From: Xenorhabdus ehlersii | GTDB lineage: Bacteria; Pseudomonadota; Gammaproteobacteria; Enterobacterales; Enterobacteriaceae | Assembly: GCF_003610465.1 (NCBI RefSeq) | Contig: NZ_RAQI01000003.1 | Coordinates: forward strand, 124,001 to 188,000 | Direction of reading: 5' to 3' | DNA length: 64,000 bases | In this document: positions 54,871 through 63,438 of the stretch, one piece after another | How the letters are laid out: the number at the start of each line of letters is the position of its first letter | Position numbering within the stretch: position 1 is the first letter of the stretch | Made by a program: the position numbers and the translations under genes | The notes under the pieces: generated by a model | Seen by the model: the letters and a program-made list of their open reading frames with translations, nothing else | Databases searched by the model: none | Told to the model about the DNA's origin: nothing

Positions 54871-55068
54871 CTATTGGTGCATACATTCGCTATATACCTC
54901 TTTAAGGCAATATTGATATTTTTTATGATGTTTAATATGCTTGGAACATATAATTAGTGCGCGTGCTTCGCATTGTTCAGATTTATTATGCAATTTTGCT
55001 TCTGTTGCAAATGTATTCCAGGATGTTAATAGCAGAATAGCTGTGCATAGAGTAAGTGAAGTCTTCAT
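54871..55068 (-). CDS. Small secreted cysteine-containing protein
   Basis: The 65-residue protein has a clear signal peptide (KTSLTLCTAILLLTSWNTFA) and a mature ~43-residue chain with four Cys (QCEARALIICSK, YCLKEVYSEC), compatible with two disulfides. The middle is His/Lys-rich (KHIKHHKKYQ). No family was recognised. It lies alone in AT-rich DNA between IS relics and phnA. Confidence 0.65.
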   Translation of the reverse strand: MKTSLTLCTAILLLTSWNTFATEAKLHNKSEQCEARALIICSKHIKHHKKYQYCLKEVYSECMHQ

Positions 55069-55333
55069 CTTGTACCCTCTATATAAACTTTAATATTTTC
55101 AATGTTTTTATTCTGTATCAGAATAAAAACCCATTTATCATAAATTCTCTTGGCTGAAATTCCAATCTATTTAGTGATTTTCTGGAGCTTCGTCTATGAA
55201 TTATGTATTTAATAGATTGATTTTCTAAGTGATATTGCTATTTTTTTGGCGGAAAAACTTAATTGGCAGTGGTAATGGTTAGTCTCCTGACTCAATATGA
55301 GCGATACTATCCGATTTTAATCCCATTAATAAA

Positions 55334-55373
55334 AAAGGATAAATAATATAAAAATTAATATTATTTATCCTTT
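55334..55373. terminator. AT-rich perfect hairpin after the PhnA-domain gene
   Basis: AAAGGATAAATAATAT and ATATTATTTATCCTTT form a 16-bp perfect stem with an 8-nt loop, just downstream of the leftward phnA gene. It likely ends that transcript. Nothing else is supported in 55069-55396. Confidence 0.6.
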
Positions 55374-55396
55374 AAGCAAGAATAGGATTGTAACTG

Positions 55397-55621
55397 TTAT
55401 TTATCTATTTTTTTCAGGAAGCAGGTTTTCAGGACTAATCCCTTAATTTTATCGGCATTGCATTCAATCTCATCTTCGCGGTGAGTCAGGCGGATGTTTT
55501 TGATCAGCGTGCCGCGTTTCAGCGTTTTGGAAGTCCCTTTGACTTTCAAGTCTTTGATAACCTGTACTGAATCACCGTCGTTCAGTAATGTGCCGTTAGA
55601 ATCTTTGACTTCGATATCCAT
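55397..55621 (-). CDS. PhnA-domain protein (YjdM C-terminal type)
   Basis: The 74-residue protein is the SH3-like PhnA domain: VKDSNGTLLNDGDSVQVIKDLKVKG and KRGTLIKNIRLTHREDEIEC are characteristic. E. coli YjdM (PhnA, 111 residues) has an additional N-terminal zinc ribbon, missing here; stand-alone short forms are known. The link to phosphonate metabolism is historical and the function is uncertain. Confidence 0.85.
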   Translation of the reverse strand: MDIEVKDSNGTLLNDGDSVQVIKDLKVKGTSKTLKRGTLIKNIRLTHREDEIECNADKIKGLVLKTCFLKKIDK

Positions 55622-55760
55622 CTTATAGAATCCTCATGTTTATTTTTAAATCAAACAGGGATTATAGAGAGAAAAATGATTTTTTTAAAGGCTTGCGGGA
55701 TTTTTAAGGTTATAACTTCTTTTTTTAATGTTTTTTCCATCAATAATGGGCATTGATGGA

Positions 55761-55782
55761 AAAAAAGCCACAGATGTGGCCT
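55761..55782 (-). terminator. Terminator after dps
   Basis: On the minus strand GCCACATCTGTGGC is followed by TTTTTTT, a compact intrinsic terminator ~30 nt past the dps stop. Confidence 0.85.
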
Positions 55783-55810
55783 TAACATAATGAAGAATAA
55801 TATTTTTATT

Positions 55811-56317
55811 TTATTGCTCAATATTTGCTTCGATAAGCCATAAAAATTTGTCGAGATCACGGGATGCTGCGGTAAACATATCCGCAGTGTCTTCATCTTC
55901 TGCATCAACAATCGCCTGACGGATATCATTAGCAACGACAGCATAACGATCTGCCAGTGCCTTTAGATGATCTTGTACACTATGAATACCTATTGGGTAG
56001 CTTTCCAGTGTGGTACGTTTATACACTTCTTGAACAGTGCCCAGCGCCGTTCCACTTAATTGAACAGCTCGTTCTGCAAATGTGTCAAAATGATCCGTAA
56101 TGGAATGACGAAAATCATCCAGCATTTCATGAATGGCGATGAAATTGCGGCCACGCATGTTCCAGTGAGCCTGTTTAGTCAACATGGATAGATCGATAAA
56201 TTGGGTTACCATATGATTTAAGGCAGTAATCGTTCTCTGTTTAATACCTTCATCAAGATTGTTTCGGGTATAAATCAGGCCAGAAGGTTGGGTTTTGATT
56301 AATTTTGCTGTATTCAT
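55811..56317 (-). CDS. dps: DNA-binding ferritin-like protein Dps
   Basis: Dps stores iron and coats DNA in starvation and oxidative stress. The ~168-residue protein has the ferroxidase residues in [17 protein letters not shown] and DHFDTFAE, and ends [13 protein letters not shown]. Two adjacent ATGs are possible; AGGAG lies 7 nt before the second (used here) and 4 nt before the first. The dps-rhtA order is as in E. coli. Confidence 0.97.
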   Translation of the reverse strand: MNTAKLIKTQPSGLIYTRNNLDEGIKQRTITALNHMVTQFIDLSMLTKQAHWNMRGRNFIAIHEMLDDFRHSITDHFDTFAERAVQLSGTALGTVQEVYKRTTLESYPIGIHSVQDHLKALADRYAVVANDIRQAIVDAEDEDTADMFTAASRDLDKFLWLIEANIEQ

Positions 56318-56527
56318 CATAATGCTCCTTTAATTCTGAGTAATGAGTTATCTCATTAGATAGAATAAATTTAGTTGATCATCTGCCGGAAGTCATATTG
56401 CTTATCTCTATCGAATTAATAGTTATTATATTGGTCGGTAACATATTGATAATTTGTGAAAATAAAAAACCAGAGAATGAAATTCTTTCTCCGGCTTCAA
56501 TAAATCATATCAATATTTCTAAATTCA

Positions 56528-57418
56528 TTATTCTATTTTTTCTATTTTAGTTTTTCGCTTAATAGTCGAAGTGGAGCCTATAGAAGCACAAATAATGCAA
56601 AAGAGAGCAATCCATTGAGTTTTTGTCAAATGCTCATTAAGGAAAATGATGCCTGATAATGCTCCTAATGCAGGTTCAAGGCTCATTAATGTCCCAAATG
56701 TTTTGGCTGGCAGGCGAGTAAGTGCAATCATTTCCAGAGTGTAAGGAAATGCGGTGGATAAAATGGCGATCCCCAGAGCAATAGGCAGCAGAGAAGTATC
56801 GAACAGTAGTTCAGGGCCAGTCTGTATTAATCCGATTGGGAAGAAGATAAAGGCAGCAATAAGTGAACCGATAGAGACTGTCGCGGCACCATAGCCCGCA
56901 CCAGCACGTTGCCCAAAGATAATATAAAGTGCCCAAAAAACGCCGGCTCCCAGTGCGTACACAATACCGACAGGATCGAGTGTATTGATGCTATTCCCGA
57001 TTGGCAGCAGGAAGCTTAATCCGGCAATGACCAGGGCAATCCAGAGAAAATCGAGCGGGCGGCGGGAAGAAAACATGGCCACCGCTAAAGGTCCGGTAAA
57101 CTCAAGCGCAACGGCAATGCCGAGCGGAATTCGGGATAAGGACAGATAAAACAGATAGTTCATTGCTCCCAGGGAAATGCCATAGGCGAAAAGGGGGAGT
57201 AATGAAGAACGCTGAAATTTCAGTCGCCACGGTTTAAAAATCAAAAATAGAATAATCGTTCCTAATGCAAGTCTCAGAGCTGTGACACCAGGCGCACCAA
57301 TGACAGGAAATAATGTTTTAGCCAGTGAGGCTCCAGCTTGGATTGATGTCATTGACAGTAACAATAAAATCACAGGAAGCAGTGGAAAAGAAGCTGCCCG
57401 ATGTTTGGAAAGAGACAT
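56528..57418 (-). CDS. rhtA: Threonine/homoserine exporter RhtA
   Basis: The 296-residue inner-membrane protein has about ten helices in two EamA repeats (residues ~10-140 and ~145-285). Sequence and length match E. coli RhtA/YbiF (295), including QAGASLAKTLFP near the N-terminus and LEMIALTRLPAKTFGTL in the second repeat. It exports threonine, homoserine and related amino acids. Confidence 0.93.
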   Translation of the reverse strand: MSLSKHRAASFPLLPVILLLLSMTSIQAGASLAKTLFPVIGAPGVTALRLALGTIILFLIFKPWRLKFQRSSLLPLFAYGISLGAMNYLFYLSLSRIPLGIAVALEFTGPLAVAMFSSRRPLDFLWIALVIAGLSFLLPIGNSINTLDPVGIVYALGAGVFWALYIIFGQRAGAGYGAATVSIGSLIAAFIFFPIGLIQTGPELLFDTSLLPIALGIAILSTAFPYTLEMIALTRLPAKTFGTLMSLEPALGALSGIIFLNEHLTKTQWIALFCIICASIGSTSTIKRKTKIEKIE

Positions 57419-57650
57419 TTAAAAAAACCTCAGTTACAACGTATTATTTAAGAGATGCCATCTTCGCAGTGAAACAGATATAACTCAACAGTATTCTCAG
57501 TTGCATGTTTGTTAATAGAGAGTTTTGTGTCTTTACCAGAAGGTTTGGCACATTGGAAGAATTCAGTGGGGGACTTGATCGTTTTAATAATTATATTATT
57601 CTGTTGGTGGAAATTTATACTAATTCATTGAAAATAACCGAGAGAATCTA

Positions 57651-58115
57651 ATGATAATAAGAACGGCTACTATGCAGGATATTGAGGCTATTTTATCTCT
57701 TTATAGTGTATTGTTCAGTGAAATGGCGGCATTGCAGCCGGATAGGATGCAAGCGGCTGAACAAGACAGGAATTTTATTGCTTCCAATATCAATAACGAT
57801 AAGTTTCACTTATTAGTTGCAGAAGATGAGAATGGCAGCATCAGAGGTTTTGCTATTGCTCAAGAGCAAAAGACGCCTCCCTTTAATTGCCTGGTTCCGA
57901 GAACTTATGGTTATGTTTTTGACTTAATGATGCGTCAGGATGCCAGAAATCTTGGAATTGGCCAGAAATTATTGGCTGGTATGAAAAAGTGGGCGCAAGA
58001 AAACCATTATTCACACCTTGAACTGAGCGTATTATCCCAGAATGTTGATGCGATACGCTTTTATATAAGGGAAGGGTATCAAGAAGCCAGCAGAACGATG
58101 GCACTTACCTTGTGA
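57651..58115 (+). CDS. GNAT-family N-acetyltransferase
   Basis: The 154-residue protein has the GNAT acetyl-CoA motif RNLGIGQKLLAGMKKWAQ and the following LELSVLSQNVDAIRFYIREGY. It starts MIIRTATMQDIEAIL. The substrate is unknown. Divergent from rhtA with ~230 nt between. Confidence 0.88.
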   Translation: MIIRTATMQDIEAILSLYSVLFSEMAALQPDRMQAAEQDRNFIASNINNDKFHLLVAEDENGSIRGFAIAQEQKTPPFNCLVPRTYGYVFDLMMRQDARNLGIGQKLLAGMKKWAQENHYSHLELSVLSQNVDAIRFYIREGYQEASRTMALTL

Positions 58116-58133
58116 TCAGGAATGATATATTAA

Positions 58134-58160
58134 AACCATCAAAGCTATACTTTGATGGTT
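58134..58160 (+). terminator. Hairpin after the acetyltransferase gene
   Basis: AACCATCAAAG and CTTTGATGGTT form an 11-bp stem with a 5-nt loop 18 nt past the stop. The T-run is weak. Confidence 0.6.
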
Positions 58161-58272
58161 ATTGTAGTCGTTAACGTATTAATCTGATCCACAACATAAA
58201 TTAAGGTAGTTTAAAAATTTATACAAGATTTGTTATTTTTAGGTTTTTTACAATATTGTATCTAGCTAGTGA

Positions 58273-59280
58273 CTACTTGTGGGAAATAGTGTTTGAAGCA
58301 GCCCGATACTCTTTTAATACTTCATCAATAACCCAACTGGTGCGGGCGGCAGATTCACCCGTGGATGAGCAACTGCCATTGCCCTGTATGTTATTAATAA
58401 CCGTCTGAATGAATGGCATTTGAATATGTTTTGGATTTTCGAAATGATATTGGTGTAGCTGGTTATTTTCGACATAGTATGAAATGGGGGAATCACCAAA
58501 TGTTGCAAAAACTATTTTTCCTTTTGTACCGATAATTTCGACTTTATCCTCGCGAAAACTGGCGACAAAATTCCAAATTCCAACTCCTTGAATATGATTC
58601 TCGAACATAAATGACATGGAAACACAGTCTTCGGCGGGATAGGCTTTTGCCTGTGAATGGGCATGTCCTTTAATTGAAGTAATTTTACCCAGCAGAAAAT
58701 CCAATATATCAAGTGTATGACAAGCTAAATCAACAAATAAGCCACCACCAGATATTTCTGGTTTAACAAACCAGGGCAAATTATCAGGATCTTGATAAAT
58801 AGACGCCATTTCCCTGAATTGCATGCAATTGACAATTCTTGGTATACCAATTGCTCCAGAATCAATTAATGCTTTTATTTTAATAAATCTTGGTAATGCT
58901 CTGCGATAATAAGCGACGAACAGGGGAACTTTTTGAAATCGGCAGATGGCAATCATTTCGTTGCATTCTTCAAATGTTAATGCCATTGGTTTTTCGACAT
59001 AAACACTTTTGCCAGCTTGTGCTGCCAAAATAGTATATTTCTTATGGGTAGAAGGTGGGGTAGCAATATAAACGGCATCAACTTCCGGATCATTAATCAA
59101 AGATTCGGCATCTGAATACCATTTTCGGATATTGTGCCGCTTGGCAAAATCTTTGGCTAAATCTGCATTGCGGCGCATGACAGCGACTAATTCTGAATTC
59201 TCTAACTTATAAAAAGCAGGACCACTTTTTACTTCTGTTACATTACCACAACCTATAATACCCCATCTTACTTTTTGCAT
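58273..59280 (-). CDS. Gfo/Idh/MocA family oxidoreductase, intact copy
   Basis: This NAD(P)-dependent dehydrogenase has 335 residues, with Rossmann GIIGCGNVTEV at the N-terminus and the family motif EKPMALTFEECNEM carrying the conserved Lys of the EKP triad. The C-terminal beta-sheet domain holds GGGLFVDLACHTLDILDFL. Sugar or inositol derivatives are typical substrates; none can be assigned. The ATG giving MQKVRWG has GGAAA upstream. Its 5' two-thirds are duplicated 3.66 kb to the right. Confidence 0.92.
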   Translation of the reverse strand: MQKVRWGIIGCGNVTEVKSGPAFYKLENSELVAVMRRNADLAKDFAKRHNIRKWYSDAESLINDPEVDAVYIATPPSTHKKYTILAAQAGKSVYVEKPMALTFEECNEMIAICRFQKVPLFVAYYRRALPRFIKIKALIDSGAIGIPRIVNCMQFREMASIYQDPDNLPWFVKPEISGGGLFVDLACHTLDILDFLLGKITSIKGHAHSQAKAYPAEDCVSMSFMFENHIQGVGIWNFVASFREDKVEIIGTKGKIVFATFGDSPISYYVENNQLHQYHFENPKHIQMPFIQTVINNIQGNGSCSSTGESAARTSWVIDEVLKEYRAASNTISHK

Positions 59281-59665
59281 TGCGTTTTTCCGATATATCA
59301 ATTTGTTGATTTGTAAAATATAGAAGAAAGTTTATAACAGTACCGTTTTTTGTTCTATATTTCACGCTTCAATATATTAAATTTTTCATAAAAAACAATT
59401 AACATTCAGTGTGTTGTTTAAAGAGCAACAGTTGTGTTAAGTACAAACAACATCACTATGCAGTTTGGCAGTAAGCCACTGTTTGAAAATATTTCTGTCA
59501 AATTCGGCAACGGTAACCGTTATGGTCTGATTGGGGCGAATGGGGCAGGTAAATCTACTTTCATGAAAATCTTGGGCAGAGATTTAACCCCAACTTCCGG
59601 TAATGTCAGCCTTGATCCTAATGAGCGTTTGGGTAAGTTGAGTCAGGATCAGTTTGCTTTCAAAG
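58729..59665. repeat. Duplicated segment, left copy
   Basis: This ~0.94-kb segment covers the 5' part of the oxidoreductase gene, the divergent promoter region and the first ~76 codons of ybiT. It is repeated in direct orientation at 62390-63438 with scattered single-base differences in the coding parts. The intergenic part here is 112 nt shorter. Confidence 0.93.
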
Positions 59666-59676
59666 CACAAGGTTAG
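59434..59676 (+). pseudogene. Truncated 5' fragment of ybiT
   Basis: The first 76 or so codons of ybiT ([19 protein letters not shown], Walker [13 protein letters not shown]) are present, then the frame runs into unrelated sequence and stops at KAQG. It lacks the signature, Walker B and second ABC domain. One complete ybiT lies 3.8 kb to the right. Confidence 0.92.
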
Positions 59677-59721
59677 GTATATGTACGTAATGTAACAAAA
59701 TTCAGTACGTTTATTATTCTG

Positions 59722-59763
59722 TAACTGATTGCCTTTCACTCCTGGCTAATTAACAATCAGTTA
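59722..59763. repeat. Inverted repeat downstream of bpsA-speD
   Basis: TAACTGATTG and CAATCAGTTA form a 10-bp inverted repeat with a 22-nt spacer, 45 nt beyond the stop codon of the leftward fusion gene. There is no T-run. It could be a transcript-end structure or part of the insertion junction. Confidence 0.45.
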
Positions 59764-59807
59764 TTTCGTGGGTAAGGTGTTAATAAGGGATTTTACTTAT
59801 TTTAAAA

Positions 59808-61313
59808 TTAAAACCCTCTCTGTAGTATTTTATACTCATATTCTTGGGCATTAAGCTGCATTTGTAACTCCGTTATAAACGCATCTTGATGTTTAAATTC
59901 ATTACAGGCAAATAAATCAAGTGCTGCATAATGATACTCTGGCCATGTGTGAATAGTAAAATGTGACTCAGCCAATATTAGTGCTCCACTGACACCCCAT
60001 GGTTTGAATTGATGAAAATTATGAGTAACAATGTTTAACCCAAATTTTTGGGCAACATCAAGCATGATTTTTTCAATGGCTGATACCGATTTCAATATTT
60101 CTGCATCACAATCTTTCATATCTACAATAATGTGAGTCCCAAGTTGACTTACATTAGTTGATGAATTGACTTTCTCTTGACCACGATATTGAAATTTATT
60201 GCCGTGACACTTATCACACGTTGTCTCGATTAACTGTTCTATCGTTAATATGTTTTTTCCGTGCCCAATGGTTATCATGTTATTGCATGATTTACATTGA
60301 TAAAATTTTATACGAGGATTTAATTCTCCTGTGTATATTTTATCTGAGTAGTCACTTTTCCCTGAAATGATTGGATATGTGTGTGGAGTCACAGAAAGAA
60401 CATATAAATCACTGACATTACTTATAATACTTCCGCCATGATATTTATTGAATTGCGGATAAATATTCTTGATAAGGAGATTTTGGTTGTTGAGTAACCG
60501 CTGTACCTCTTGGTTTTCCATTGGTTTTTTTTGACCAAATGAAAGTAAAATCTCACTGTTATCATTTTTAGCTAAACTAATTGCACGTGATAAAAATAAT
60601 TTTAATCCACTCAATGTATAAGGAGGATCTGTCCAAATAATGTCAAAATCTTTGGTGTAAACGTTAGCGCGTTTTAGATCTAAATACTCGGTATTAATAA
60701 AAAAATCATTTTGATTCGCTATATCTTGGATAAATGTTAATAGATCTTGATCTATATCTTTGACAAAAATATTTTTTGAAGAATAATGTCCGAGTTTTTT
60801 AAATGCCATCATTAAGGCTAAAGAAGTTAAATCATCATCGCCTAAGAATAGAATGTTTTGTTTAAATACTCGTGGGTTATTAAGTAATAACATTACCCTG
60901 CTTATTGATGTCTCTAATGTTGCATGAGCTTGATCTAATAAGACATTGACTTGTGGTCTGTTGTTATATATGGGCTCCAGTAAAACGGATAGTTCATTTG
61001 CAAACTCTTCTCGTTTTTCATTTGAAGAAAGTAAATTATATTTATTGATATCAATTGATTTATATTTCAGTTCATTTTGAACGTATTTTATACCTGTTGA
61101 GTTTAATTTAAAAACCCCTTTATTTTCAGCAAAATTATACTTTATTAATTCTTTTTTAAATGCCGAGATGATAGGAATAGGTAAATTGCTTTTTAATGAA
61201 AGGTCTTTGTTTGATGTACGGTCATATAAATATAAGCGTATTAGTAAGGTCTCTAATACTTCAACCGGGTGTGACAACTTCATGTTGTTTTTTATAATGC
61301 CTAGTGTATTCAT
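59808..61313 (-). CDS. Fused branched-chain polyamine synthase (BpsA) and S-adenosylmethionine decarboxylase (SpeD)
   Basis: The ~501-residue protein has three parts. Residues ~15-90 look like the winged helix of BpsA. Residues ~120-330 are the BpsA aminopropyltransferase with the Rossmann GDDDLTS (158-164) and WTDPPYT (227-233). Residues ~338-376 hold two CxxC pairs (340/343, 366/369), zinc-ribbon-like. Residues ~385-501 are a prokaryotic class 1B decarboxylase: the self-cleavage Glu449-Ser450, His455 in TIHTWPE and Cys470 are all present. One chain could make decarboxylated SAM and add its aminopropyl groups to spermidine. GAGA precedes the chosen ATG. AT-rich, acquired cargo between the duplicated segments. 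Confidence 0.88.
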   Translation of the reverse strand: MNTLGIIKNNMKLSHPVEVLETLLIRLYLYDRTSNKDLSLKSNLPIPIISAFKKELIKYNFAENKGVFKLNSTGIKYVQNELKYKSIDINKYNLLSSNEKREEFANELSVLLEPIYNNRPQVNVLLDQAHATLETSISRVMLLLNNPRVFKQNILFLGDDDLTSLALMMAFKKLGHYSSKNIFVKDIDQDLLTFIQDIANQNDFFINTEYLDLKRANVYTKDFDIIWTDPPYTLSGLKLFLSRAISLAKNDNSEILLSFGQKKPMENQEVQRLLNNQNLLIKNIYPQFNKYHGGSIISNVSDLYVLSVTPHTYPIISGKSDYSDKIYTGELNPRIKFYQCKSCNNMITIGHGKNILTIEQLIETTCDKCHGNKFQYRGQEKVNSSTNVSQLGTHIIVDMKDCDAEILKSVSAIEKIMLDVAQKFGLNIVTHNFHQFKPWGVSGALILAESHFTIHTWPEYHYAALDLFACNEFKHQDAFITELQMQLNAQEYEYKILQRGF

Positions 61314-61814
61314 CGTAATCTCTTTTTGCATATTCTTATAATCTGATAGCGTAATTAATGTCCAGAATTGTTCATTCAGATATCTAAATTATACTTGAAT
61401 CTGTTACCGTCGCTCTTTCTGAATCCTGCCATTTATCTCTCCCCATAAATGCTACAAATCCGACGAGTAATTTATAAAATTCAACATTATATAGTGGCTT
61501 ATAATTTTCAACTAGTTTCTATTTCTAAATAAATAATAAACTAGAGGAGTATAACGTGTGGTTTTAGTTATTTATAACATATTGAAATAGCAACTTAAGT
61601 TATATTGACTTATTTTTATTTTATTGGTGTTCATATATAAGTGCTTTTTGATCTTCTATATAGTTTGGTAAAAACCAATTTATTATTTTAATTAATGCGG
61701 GATAATTAATTGAGTTTTATAAAAAATAAAGAATGGTTATTACAATATGGAAAATAACGCGATGCTCGACTTTTATGGTGAGTTGAAATGACATAGCCGC
61801 TCCTTTATACGCAA
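61314..61814. other. AT-rich non-coding stretch upstream of bpsA-speD
   Basis: About 500 nt with very low GC and no supported gene. It must contain the promoter of the fusion gene; I cannot name the elements with confidence. Confidence 0.6.
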
Positions 61815-62290
61815 TTAACTTGAAGATGCAGGAATTAAAGTCTGGAAATTATCGGTCAGCCGGGTAGCTAATTCCTGTACTTTTTCGGGTAAGGTGACAT
61901 GAAAAAAATGATGAAGGGTTTCACGGAACGTTTTGGTATCCGGGAAATAGACATTGTTTCGTACCTGCTCATTCGCGTACTTCCATAATCGCTCAATCGG
62001 GTTGAGGTTAGGGCTGTAAGGAGGCAGATAATGCAACTTGATATTCAGGACCTCAGCAAAAAATTGAACTATTTTAGCGCGGTGTAACTCTCAATAAATT
62101 GTTGCTGTTTATCCATATCGAATTTATGAGGTGTTCCCACCGGTTTCTTGTAGTTGAATCCCTGACGGTGGAGCCATTTTGTCATCCCGGCCACAGAGAA
62201 AGTGACCTGCCAGCGTGCCCAGACCCAAGCAACAATTTGTGCGGTCGTGTGCATCAAATTTGCCGTCAGATACGCGACTCACAAGAACTG
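61815..62290 (-). pseudogene. IS630-family transposase with internal deletion
   Basis: On the minus strand the N-terminal part reads MHTTAQIVAWVWARWQVTFSV and MTKWLHRQGFNYKKPVGTPHKF, stops after SYTALK, and resumes as FFAEVLNIKLHYLPPYSPNLN, PIERLWK and a normal C-terminus. The catalytic DDE middle is deleted. This is the second IS630 relic in the window and shares ~100 nt with the one near 54.4 kb. Confidence 0.88.
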
Positions 62291-62389
62291 TGATTTAGTT
62301 CAATTATTACCCGATATAAAACTATAAAAATAAAATATTGAAAATTATTAATCTTTAAAAAACAGTAAAAATAGTGTGCTCGCGCCCTG

Positions 62390-63438
62390 ATCAACAAATA
62401 AGCCACCACCAGATATTTCTGGTTTAACAAACCAGGGCAAATTATCAGGATCTTGATAAATAGACGCCATTTCCCTGAATTGCATGCAATTGACAATTCT
62501 TGGTGTACCAATTGCTCCAGAATCAATTAATGCTTTTATTTTAATAAATCTTGGTAATGCTCTGCGATAATAAGCGACGAACAGGGGAACTTTTTGAAAT
62601 CGGCAGATGGCAATCATTTCGTTGCATTCTTCAAATGTTAATGCCATTGGTTTTTCGACATAAACACTTTTGCCAGTTTATGCTGCCAAAATAGTATCTT
62701 TCTTATGGGTAGAAGGTGGGGTAGCAATATAAATGGCATCAACTTCCGGATCATTAATCAAAGATTCGGCATCTGAATACCATTTTCGGATATTGTGCCG
62801 CTTGGCAAAATCTTTGGCTAAATCAGCATTGCGGCGCATGACAGCGACTAATTCTGAATTCTCTAACTTATAAAAAGCAGGACCACTTTTTACTTCTGTT
62901 ACATTACCACAACCTATAATACCCCATCTTACTTTTTGCATTGCGTTTTTCCGATATATCAATTTGTTGATTTGTAAAATATAGAGGAAAGTTTATAACA
63001 GTACCGTTTTCTATTCTATATTTCTCTGTTCAACAGATTAGTTTCTTTTATATAAAAGTGATTAATATTCAGTACGTTATTTAAGGTATTACCCTGATTT
63101 TAAAAGTGGGTAACGCATTCAGGCGATACTTTTCTTCTGTTGTGGCATAATGCGCGGCTATCGGTTTTATCATCTCCCTTTTTATTCACTTATAAGAGCA
63201 ACAGTTGTGTTAAGTACAAACAACATCACTATGCAGTTTGGCAGTAAGCCACTGTTTGAAAATATTTCTGTCAAATTCGGCAACGGTAACCGTTATGGTC
63301 TGATTGGGGCGAATGGGGCAGGTAAATCTACTTTCATGAAAATCTTGGGCAGAGATTTAACCCCAACTTCCGGTAATGTCAGCCTTGATCCTAATGAGCG
63401 TCTGGGTAAGTTGCGTCAGGATCAGTTTGCTTTCGAAG
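62390..63438. repeat. Duplicated segment, right copy
   Basis: Direct repeat of the left copy. It keeps the longer divergent intergenic region (244 nt against 132 nt) and joins the complete ybiT. Differences from the left copy in coding parts are isolated substitutions. Confidence 0.93.
62391..62941 (-). pseudogene. Truncated second copy of the Gfo/Idh oxidoreductase
   Basis: This copy matches the 5' ~550 nt of the intact oxidoreductase with a constant 3661-nt offset and no indels. It ends abruptly at the cargo junction, so the C-terminal domain is missing. A nonsense change (TAA before ACTGGC, minus strand, ~62676-62681) also interrupts the frame. Non-functional. Confidence 0.93.

Noticed and set aside
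55651-55944. 97-codon leftward ORF overlapping the end of dps
   Set aside because: It overlaps dps in another frame and spans the dps terminator.
59434-59676. Short ABC protein encoded by the ybiT fragment
   Set aside because: It has only Walker A and none of the other ABC motifs; it is a duplication remnant, not a new small protein.
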